This document shows, in pieces, positions 6,230 to 11,418 of a stretch of DNA of 11,418 bases. Each line of letters starts with the position of its first letter. Positions within the stretch are counted from its first letter, which is position 1. The position numbers were made by a program, and so were the translations under genes. Location of the stretch: assembly GCA_029210225.1 (NCBI GenBank), contig JARGOJ010000201.1, positions 1 to 11,418 of the forward strand, read 5' to 3'. Source of the stretch: Planctomycetota bacterium. Its GTDB lineage: Bacteria > Planctomycetota > J058 > JARGOJ01. The notes under the pieces were generated by a model. That model had not been told where the DNA came from, searched no databases, and saw nothing but the letters and a program-made list of their open reading frames with translations.

Positions 6230-7486
6230 TTACTTGCCCAGTTTGATATCGATTGTGAGGCGAGCGCCGCTTCCAGTTGGTTGGCGATTGACTCTTGGGC
6301 TTGGTGGGATAGGTGGAAGTGGCTGTGGGTGATACTGGTTGCTGGCACCATTGTTAATGATCACAGTTCCGCCGTTGTTAATGATTGTTGGCTGGCCAGG
6401 ATTCTGGTTTGTGCCAACAGTTGAGTTAGAGCCGGTGCTCACTGGAGGAAGAGCTGGGTTTTGGCCACCGGTGCTTGTCTCAGGAGTTCCTGGGAAGCTT
6501 GGGATCTCTGTTCCAGGAAGATCGTTTCCGATTCCAGTGTTAGAAGAGCCAGTGTTTGAAGATCCGCCGTCGATTCCGACTTTGTCGAGAATGGCAGGAA
6601 CCTTGTCGGCATACTTACCAGAGAGGATATTGTCGGCGCCTTCGCGGATCGCTTTGGCAATCCATGTTTTATATTTAGGGTTCTTGTCGCCTTCTTCGTT
6701 AATGAACGCGTCAGCCTTATTACGGAGCTTGCCGAGTTCTTTCTTGAGGAGCTTACCGAGGCCTTTACCAGCGCCTTCGGCGGCTTTCTTGAGGAGCTTT
6801 TCCCACCATGTTGGCTTCTTTTCAGGAGGATTTGAAGGAAGACCAGCGTCGGGGCTTTCGCTAGGAGCGGGGAGTGTGTCGGTGCTTCCAACAGGAGCGT
6901 CGCCGTCCATTTGGCCTTCAGGGAAGGTGTTGTTAGCGCCGCCAGCGTTGCCTGTGCTGCCACCTTCGGGGCTGACAGGAGGAGCTGTGGCTTCTTCGAC
7001 GTCTTTGTTGACGTCGTTGAGGGCCTGAGCGATTCCGCGCTTGGCTTCGAGAGCGTCAATGCGAGCTTTCGTGCTGTCGATCTGGCTGTCGAGCACTGAT
7101 CGCTCAAGCTCTTCGACGCGCTTGTCGTAGGATTCTTTGTCTTTGCCGCGCATTTCAGCGAGCTCGTCGTATTTCTTCTGCATGTCGTCGTATTGCTGTT
7201 GTAGTTGAGCAAGACGTTGGTCGACAGCAGTGCGGACCTCAGCAGGAGGATTATTCGGATCGAAGTTGGCGTCGAGGTCTGGCGCTTGATTATCAATATT
7301 GCGCTTCACATCGTTGACTTGATCCTTCGTTAAAGGATCAGCGTCGAGGTCAGGATTCTCAAGATCCAGCGTTGGAGCAGGGCTCTGGTTTGTGCTGGGT
7401 TTTTGGTCTTTGTCTTGCGCAAAAGCAGGAAGACAAAGAGCTGTGCTTAGGAAAAGCGCGGCGATTGATTGACGACTTAGAGCCAT
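6230..7486 (-). CDS. Secreted coiled-coil, low-complexity protein of unknown function
   Basis: This 418-residue protein is not recognised. Residues 1-23 are a clear signal peptide ending PAFA before Gln24. Residues 24-82 are acidic and rich in Asp, Asn and Pro. Residues about 85-165 form a charged heptad-like coiled coil (RLAQLQQQYDDMQKKYDELA). Residues about 166-225 are a Gly/Ser/Pro linker. Residues about 227-262 form a Lys-rich amphipathic helix beginning TWWEKLLKKAAEGAG, followed by a short helical stretch to about 305. The C-terminal 110 residues are Gly/Asn/Ser/Pro-rich with short repeats (SSNTG twice; TIINNG and VIINNG) and a proline run, ending in a short basic beta-like segment. A strong AAGGAG lies 8 bases before the ATG. 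It could be a structural, surface or envelope-associated protein; no enzymatic motif is seen. Confidence 0.85.
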   Translation of the reverse strand: MALSRQSIAALFLSTALCLPAFAQDKDQKPSTNQSPAPTLDLENPDLDADPLTKDQVNDVKRNIDNQAPDLDANFDPNNPPAEVRTAVDQRLAQLQQQYDDMQKKYDELAEMRGKDKESYDKRVEELERSVLDSQIDSTKARIDALEAKRGIAQALNDVNKDVEEATAPPVSPEGGSTGNAGGANNTFPEGQMDGDAPVGSTDTLPAPSESPDAGLPSNPPEKKPTWWEKLLKKAAEGAGKGLGKLLKKELGKLRNKADAFINEEGDKNPKYKTWIAKAIREGADNILSGKYADKVPAILDKVGIDGGSSNTGSSNTGIGNDLPGTEIPSFPGTPETSTGGQNPALPPVSTGSNSTVGTNQNPGQPTIINNGGTVIINNGASNQYHPQPLPPIPPSPRVNRQPTGSGARLTIDIKLGK

Positions 7487-7505
7487 GAGTAACTCTCCTT
7501 CTCTC

Positions 7506-7519
7506 CGGATAGTGATCCG
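7506..7519 (-). repeat. Small inverted repeat in the leader of the secreted-protein gene
   Basis: CGGAT (7506-7510) and ATCCG (7515-7519) form a perfect 5-bp stem with a 4-base loop. It sits between the predicted promoter and the Shine-Dalgarno (7495-7500). It could be an operator or a leader hairpin affecting ribosome access; it is short enough to be chance. Confidence 0.35.
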
Positions 7520-7525
7520 TCCAAA

Positions 7526-7576
7526 ATAACAACTCTCATTCCTTAAGCAATCAAAGTACCAACTTTCAAAAAAAAA
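7526..7576 (-). promoter_or_regulatory. Predicted sigma-70-like promoter with upstream A/T tract
   Basis: On the minus strand TTGATT (7554-7549) and TGTTAT (7531-7526) are separated by 17 bases, each matching four of six consensus positions. A run of nine T on this strand (7576-7568) lies 13 bases upstream of the -35, where an UP-like element would be expected. The predicted leader is about 30-40 bases and contains the strong Shine-Dalgarno of the secreted protein. Confidence 0.45.
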
Positions 7577-7621
7577 TCTTTGAGGCCATGACTTAGATAG
7601 CGGACATCTCGCCGCTTACGG

Positions 7622-7686
7622 TTCGTTTCATAAAAGATTCATTCATAAGATTTTTCGTTTCATGGAACGGAAAAAGAATTCGTTTC
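7622..7686 (+). repeat. Three direct copies of TTCGTTTC upstream of the anchor protein gene
   Basis: TTCGTTTC occurs at 7622-7629, 7654-7661 and 7679-7686. The first two extend to TTCGTTTCAT and are exactly 32 bases apart, close to three helical turns. The third is 25 bases further on. They lie in the 233-base divergent gap (7487-7719) between the secreted-protein gene and the anchor-protein gene. The second copy is part of a near-palindrome, GTTTCATGGAAC. The arrangement resembles binding sites for a regulator, with no known factor to assign. Confidence 0.45.
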
Positions 7687-7719
7687 GAGATCTTGTCGGT
7701 CGGGCTTTTGTGAAGTTGG

Positions 7720-8256
7720 ATGGGAGCTATGAAGAAGCTAATCATCATCTTAGCGCTGTTCGCAGCTTTGGTCGGAGCCGTCGTCGTCTATCGTTCTTGG
7801 TCGGAGCCGAAGCAGCGATTTCACAGTGAAACGGGCGAGCTCTTGCCGGCGAATCCTAAGGGGCTTCCAAAGTGGGGGAAGACATCCTTTTATGGCGAGT
7901 TCATCTTGGTCGAGCGAGGCCCAGACGGCAAAGCTCGGGTTTATGTCCTCTTTGCTCGCAAAGCCAAGAAGGGCTGGATGCCCAAAGACCTGATCGCAGG
8001 CTTGAAAGTGCAGTCTCTGGAGGAGAGCTCGGGGGATAAGATGATTATCGGTGGTCTCTATAAAGACATCGATGAAATCGGATTCTTCACCACCAAGAGC
8101 TTGCCCGATCCAATGCTAAGCGGGGAAGTCTACGAACTCGCGGTCAGCGACGGAGATCGCCTTTTTCGGGTCAAGGGTATGGCGGACAATCCCATCCTAA
8201 AGAGGTCTGTCGAGATCTTTAAGAAGGCTTTCGCGAAGAGCCAAGAAGGCCGTTAA
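7720..8256 (+). CDS. Single-anchor envelope protein of unknown function
   Basis: This 178-residue protein is not recognised. A basic N-terminus followed by a hydrophobic segment (about residues 5-23) and YRSW suggests an uncleaved signal anchor, placing about 150 residues outside the cytoplasm. The rest is a mixed, probably beta-rich domain (FYGEFILVERGPDGKARVYV near 57-76) with a basic C-terminal helix. It contains no cysteine, and no catalytic motif is apparent. Two starts are possible: ATG 7720 (used here) and ATG 7729, which gives MKKLIIILALF. GGGAG lies only 2 bases before the second, so neither is well supported. The gene is divergent from the secreted-protein gene and convergent with ftsH, sharing four bases with it. 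Confidence 0.78.
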   Translation: MGAMKKLIIILALFAALVGAVVVYRSWSEPKQRFHSETGELLPANPKGLPKWGKTSFYGEFILVERGPDGKARVYVLFARKAKKGWMPKDLIAGLKVQSLEESSGDKMIIGGLYKDIDEIGFFTTKSLPDPMLSGEVYELAVSDGDRLFRVKGMADNPILKRSVEIFKKAFAKSQEGR

Positions 8257-8262
8257 GCCTTC
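8245..8262. repeat. Hairpin across the overlapping stops of the anchor gene and ftsH
   Basis: GAAGGC (8245-8250) and GCCTTC (8257-8262) form a perfect 6-bp stem whose loop CGTTAA contains the shared TTAA stop. There is no T-run on either side, so it is at best a weak or Rho-assisted two-way terminator. Confidence 0.4.
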
Positions 8263-10430
8263 GGCCCGTCATCCTTCGCGTCTTCTTCCTTAGGCTCTTC
8301 TTCCTTGGCAGCTTCGGTGTCGGCCCCTTCTGAAGATTGGGCTTCTGGCTCTTTAGCAGCGGTCTCCTGTGCGGAAGAATCCTGCGCCGCTTCGCCTTGA
8401 TCCAGATTCTCCGCTGTCTTGATGACCTCGGTCTTCCCCTCAGAATCCACTGTTTTCGCCGCCGCCGCGCTTGTTGGCAGCTCCTCTATGGCTTCTTCAT
8501 CGACATCGTCAGGGTTGACGGGCTTGGCTTGGGCGATGCGATTGATGACGCGGACCTTCTTTTCTTTCTCAGCCTTCAGGTCTTTGGCGCTTGTCCCGGT
8601 GAGAAGTCTGTCGACCTCGGGGCCGTTGATGGTCTCGTGGAGAAGCAAGGCCTCGGCGATGCGTTCGAGGGAGTCATAGTTCTCTTTGATGATGGATTCT
8701 GCGCGGGCGTATTGTTCGTCCATGATTCGACGAATCTCTTGGTCAATCTTCTGGGCGGTTTCTTCAGAGTGATTCCGCTCCCGCATCATGCTCTCGTTGT
8801 CATCTTTGAATGAGATGGGGCCGAGATTTTCGGCCATACCCCACTCACAGACCATTCGGCGAGCCAGGCTTGTGGCCTGCTCTAGATCGTTGGAAGCGCC
8901 AGTTGAGAGGTCATCGGTGACGATCTCCTCTGCGATACGACCTCCAAAACACATGGCGATTTTGGCGAGGATTTCTTGCTTCTTCAGGCCTACGATGTCT
9001 CGTTCGGGGAGGGACATCGTAGCTCCCAAGGCCATGCCTCGGGGGATGATTGTGACTTTGTGGACGGGGTCACACTCTTCGATCTTCACAGCGATGAGGG
9101 TGTGACCAGCTTCGTGCCAAGCAGTGGCTTTGAGGTCGTCGGCGTCCATGGTTCGCCCTTGCTTTTGACGGCCCCAGCGAACTTTATCCCGGGCTTCTTC
9201 GAGGTCGTCATGATCGATGGCGTCGTGATCTTTCAGGGCGGCGGCGAGGGCGGCTTCGTTGATGGTCGCTTCGAGCTCAGCACCAGAGAAGCCAGGAGTT
9301 GCACGGGCGATGATCTTCATGTCGACGTCGTCGGAGACCTTGGCTTTGGCGGCGTGGACGTTCAAAATAGCTTCCCGTCCTTGGACATCCGGGAGGTCGA
9401 GCATGATTTTGCGGTCAAATCGCCCTGGGCGCATCAGGGCGCTATCGAGGATGTCCGGGCGGTTGGTGGCGGCCATGACAATCACGGTGGTGTCGGTGTC
9501 AAAGCCGTCCATCTCGACGAGGATTTGGTTGAGGGTTTGATCGCGCTCATCATGGCCGCCGCTGTAGTTGCTTCCACGTTGGCGACCGACGGCGTCGATT
9601 TCATCTAAGAAGAGGATGCATGGTGAGTTTTCCCGAGCTTGTTTGAAGAGGTCTCGGGCGCGGCTTGCGCCGACACCAGCGAACATTTCGACGAAGTCTG
9701 AGCCTGAGGCGGCAAAGAAAGCGACTCCGGCTTCACCGGCGGTGGCTTTGGCGAGGAGTGTTTTTCCGGTTCCTGGGGCGCCGACGAGGAGGACGCCCTT
9801 GGGGATTCGAGCACCGAGGCGGCGGAAGCGCTCGGGGTTCTTGAGGTATTGGATGACTTCTTCGACTTCCGCTTTGGCCTCTTGAACCCCCGCAACATCG
9901 GATAATTTGACGCCGGTGTTCTTGGTGACGGACTTGTGGCGGCTCTTTCCGAAGTTCATGATTCCACCTCCGGGGCCCATTCGCATGGGTCGGATGAAGA
10001 GGAAGTAGAAGGCGAAGCAGAATAGGGCGCTGCTTAATATCCAAAAGAGAAACTTCGAGTCGCCTGATTCGGCGAGGGCGTTGATACGAGTGGTGATGTT
10101 CTTGTCTTTGGTGGTGATATCACGAACGAGGCCGGCGATTTCAACGGCTTGCTCTCGACTGATGAAGTTGACCCGCTGGCGCAGTGGTCCGATTTTTCCG
10201 GAGAGGTCACCGGGGCGAAAGATAACGTCCGCGTCGGTTTCGTGGAAGGTCACCTTCTCAAGTTCGTTCTTCTCAACATGTTTGAGGAATTCATTGTGAT
10301 CGAGGACAGGGGTGCCCATCGTTCCAAAGGCAGCGGAGGCGAGGAAGGCGACAAAGAGGATGCCTAGGGCCACCAGGATAAACCCGGTGAAGGACTTGTT
10401 GTCGTCGTTTGGGGAGTTTGAGTCAGACAA
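8253..10430 (-). CDS. ftsH: ATP-dependent zinc metalloprotease FtsH
   Basis: This 725-residue membrane protease unfolds and degrades membrane and soluble regulatory proteins as a hexamer. Membrane segments at about 15-37 and 127-147 flank a small periplasmic domain. The AAA+ module has Walker A GAPGTGKT (217-224), the pore motif FVEMFAGVG (246-254), Walker B ILFLDEID (272-279), and the second region of homology with ATNRP (321-325) and RPGRFDR (334-340). The protease domain has HEAGH (439-443) with a third zinc ligand, probably Asp515, in TGASNDLEQAT. The tail from about residue 621 is roughly 100 residues, very acidic and Ala/Glu-rich, longer than in E. coli FtsH (644 residues). It starts with TTG at 10430, supported by GAGGA (10437-10441) with 6 bases of spacing. 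It lies 51 bases downstream of lptE in the same orientation. Confidence 0.97.
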   Translation of the reverse strand: MSDSNSPNDDNKSFTGFILVALGILFVAFLASAAFGTMGTPVLDHNEFLKHVEKNELEKVTFHETDADVIFRPGDLSGKIGPLRQRVNFISREQAVEIAGLVRDITTKDKNITTRINALAESGDSKFLFWILSSALFCFAFYFLFIRPMRMGPGGGIMNFGKSRHKSVTKNTGVKLSDVAGVQEAKAEVEEVIQYLKNPERFRRLGARIPKGVLLVGAPGTGKTLLAKATAGEAGVAFFAASGSDFVEMFAGVGASRARDLFKQARENSPCILFLDEIDAVGRQRGSNYSGGHDERDQTLNQILVEMDGFDTDTTVIVMAATNRPDILDSALMRPGRFDRKIMLDLPDVQGREAILNVHAAKAKVSDDVDMKIIARATPGFSGAELEATINEAALAAALKDHDAIDHDDLEEARDKVRWGRQKQGRTMDADDLKATAWHEAGHTLIAVKIEECDPVHKVTIIPRGMALGATMSLPERDIVGLKKQEILAKIAMCFGGRIAEEIVTDDLSTGASNDLEQATSLARRMVCEWGMAENLGPISFKDDNESMMRERNHSEETAQKIDQEIRRIMDEQYARAESIIKENYDSLERIAEALLLHETINGPEVDRLLTGTSAKDLKAEKEKKVRVINRIAQAKPVNPDDVDEEAIEELPTSAAAAKTVDSEGKTEVIKTAENLDQGEAAQDSSAQETAAKEPEAQSSEGADTEAAKEEEPKEEDAKDDGPKA

Positions 10431-10436
10431 GGTTTT

Positions 10437-10441
10437 TCCTC
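10437..10441 (-). promoter_or_regulatory. Shine-Dalgarno supporting the TTG start of ftsH
   Basis: GAGGA on the minus strand ends 6 bases before the TTG at 10430. No in-frame ATG occurs between here and the first membrane segment, so the TTG start is well supported. Confidence 0.7.
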
Positions 10442-10481
10442 GTAATTAGTGATCTAGGCCAGGGTTGCGATGGCTATTGTG

Positions 10482-11024
10482 TCAGGGTCCCGTCTTAATA
10501 GAAGGGGGACCCGCTAAAATCTGGGCGATTCGTTCAGCCATTTCTTTGATGGCTTCCCGGGTTGCTGTGTCTCTTGTTTCGCCGCGAGACAAGACAAACT
10601 CAGCTTGATCGGTGAGAACCATCTGAGTCATTGCTTGGTTGTCGCTTGCTTGGCGGGTGATGGGGAGCAGGTTCCCCATACGGTCAAAAAGTTGAACTTG
10701 CACCGTGATTTGAATGAGACCTTCGAGAACTTGATCGTCTCGACCTTCGACGAGTACTGACTCATTGATGGATAGGATCGTCCCCTTGAGAGTGAGGTCG
10801 GCATCGTCTTCGAGAGATAAAAGGTAGGGAAGAGTTTCTTTAATTTCTCGTTGGACGGCGAAGGTCAGGTCTTTTTCGAAGGCCCTTCGGAGGGTCTTGT
10901 TTTCGAAGACGGGGACGGCCACTTTTCGGACATTTTCTCTGGCGACCACGCCAAAGGTATAGCCGCAACCTGAGAGGTTGACGATGAGGATGAGGGCAAG
11001 GAAAGTGGTGTTTAGGTCTCGCAT
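10482..11024 (-). CDS. lptE: LptE-family LPS-assembly lipoprotein
   Basis: From the ATG at 11024 the product is 180 residues. Residues 1-19 are a lipoprotein signal with lipobox L17-S18-G19-C20, so Cys20 should be lipidated. CGYTFG directly after it is typical of LptE/RlpB-like proteins. The mature part shows the family pattern VAVPVFENKTLRRAFEKDLT (about residues 31-50), alternating strands and a helix near the C-terminus. In the known system LptE plugs the LptD barrel at the outer membrane, where LPS is inserted. LptD is not in the window. An upstream TTG (11057) would put eleven polar residues before the signal peptide, so it is rejected. No Shine-Dalgarno is visible before the ATG; leaderless translation is possible. 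The gene shares orientation with ftsH. Confidence 0.87.
   Translation of the reverse strand: MRDLNTTFLALILIVNLSGCGYTFGVVARENVRKVAVPVFENKTLRRAFEKDLTFAVQREIKETLPYLLSLEDDADLTLKGTILSINESVLVEGRDDQVLEGLIQITVQVQLFDRMGNLLPITRQASDNQAMTQMVLTDQAEFVLSRGETRDTATREAIKEMAERIAQILAGPPSIKTGP
10485..10512 (-). repeat. GC-rich hairpin at the 3' end of lptE
   Basis: GGGTCCC (10485-10491) and GGGACCC (10506-10512) form a perfect 7-bp stem with a 14-base loop, covering the last codons of lptE up to its stop. No T-run follows on the minus strand, so a full terminator is unlikely. It could protect or process the message between lptE and ftsH and so set their relative levels. Confidence 0.5.
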
Positions 11025-11034
11025 AAGTGACAAA

Positions 11035-11062
11035 GTTCTATGATCTTCATGGTTCAAGTCAA
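11035..11062 (-). promoter_or_regulatory. Possible promoter of lptE-ftsH, giving a very short leader
   Basis: On the minus strand TTGACT (11062-11057) and TAGAAC (11040-11035) are 16 bases apart, matching five and four of six consensus positions. Transcription would start within a few bases of the lptE ATG, which fits the absence of a Shine-Dalgarno. The rest of the 183-base divergent gap (11025-11207) holds nothing else I can name. Confidence 0.35.
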
Positions 11063-11207
11063 CAGGGAGGCTCGACCATTTTCAAAGTCGCTTGGGTAAG
11101 TCCTTGAACTTGGTGGCACCCATGATAAGGTTATGAGCTAATTGTACCCCCTAGATCCGAAAACACAGCGACGAGGGTCTTTGATGTAGTTTTGAAATAG
11201 GTGTTCA

Positions 11208-11418
11208 GTGTCCTTGAAAGAGCTGACAAAGGCAACGCGAGATGCGCGTCGAGTAACGGATAAATTGCATGAGACGATTAAGGAAGCCCCTGATCGTCTA
11301 TCTTTGTCTGTGCTTAACGGTGCTTTGCTCGTTTTGTTGAAAAATCAGGTCACGCTCATGGAGTCGTTGACGGCGCTTGTTGGCACCGTGGAAGGACTTC
11401 AGGAGACTCAGCAAGAAT
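11208..11418 (+). CDS. Start of an unidentified helical protein, cut by the window end
   Basis: An open frame runs from GTG 11208 to the end (70 codons). The frame is closed by TGA at 11193-11195, so 11208 or the TTG at 11214 is the start; AGG lies 6 bases before the GTG. The visible part starts with a charged helix (LKELTKATRDARRVTDKLHE) and continues with leucine-rich, probably helical sequence (LSVLNGALLVLLKN) and a polar end (GLQETQQE). There is no signal peptide or known motif. It is divergent from lptE. With only the N-terminus visible, no function is proposed and the call that it is a real gene is moderate. Confidence 0.5.
   Translation, partial: MSLKELTKATRDARRVTDKLHETIKEAPDRLSLSVLNGALLVLLKNQVTLMESLTALVGTVEGLQETQQE

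Noticed and set aside
6339..7296. Long frames within the secreted-protein gene: 229 codons at 6339-7028 (+) and 285 codons at 6439-7296 (-, other frame)
   Set aside because: The signal peptide, strong Shine-Dalgarno, promoter and terminator all fit the 6230-7486 gene. The alternative frames read as low-complexity Ser/Leu/Pro or Ser/Thr/Lys sequence.
7599..7616. AGCGG...CCGCT inverted repeat in the divergent gap
   Set aside because: A 5-bp stem with an 8-base loop is easily due to chance and has no supporting context.
8976..9608. 210-codon plus-strand frame opposite ftsH
   Set aside because: It is antisense to the highly conserved ATPase and protease domains and has no motif or Shine-Dalgarno of note.

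Overview
The window looks like chromosomal, housekeeping-type DNA from a Gram-negative bacterium with roughly even base composition. An LptE-family outer-membrane lipoprotein, three other proteins with export or anchor signals and a membrane FtsH point to a two-membrane cell. A small protein pairing a RING-like zinc cluster with one membrane helix is a type I associate with Planctomycetota and related lineages. I offer that placement only as a tentative guess. No rRNA, tRNA, CRISPR array, insertion sequence, integrase or phage gene is visible.

Plus strand, 1-3513. The window opens inside an acetyl-CoA acetyltransferase (thiolase) gene. A complete 3-hydroxyacyl/3-hydroxybutyryl-CoA dehydrogenase follows, and together they form a two-gene acyl-CoA module. 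A 199-base gap holds an unexplained nest of inverted repeats (about 1401-1494). Then come two tandem cyclophilin-type prolyl isomerases: one exported with an extra N-terminal beta-sandwich-like domain, one short and cytoplasmic. A terminator-like structure and the RING-like membrane protein complete the block.

Minus strand, 7486-3531. A secreted, low-complexity coiled-coil protein comes first and ends in a clear intrinsic terminator. It is followed by a tightly coupled signalling pair: a degenerate histidine-kinase/phosphotransferase module fused to a receiver domain, then an NtrC-type sigma-54 response regulator. The first protein keeps the phospho-accepting His and the +4 Asn but lacks the acidic residue next to the His and the N- and G-boxes of the ATPase. 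It therefore looks more like a ChpT/Spo0B-style phosphotransfer hub than a kinase. This is the most interesting item in the window.

Right end. A single-anchor protein of unknown function (plus strand, 7720-8256) meets ftsH (minus strand) head-to-head at a shared TTAA. Upstream of ftsH, in the same orientation, is lptE. The lptE-ftsH pair puts an LPS-export component beside the protease that controls LPS synthesis in Escherichia coli. A new plus-strand reading frame starts at about 11208 and runs off the end. Most genes have recognisable Shine-Dalgarno sequences. These favour internal starts for the dehydrogenase (494) and the response regulator (5066), and support a TTG start for ftsH (10430).
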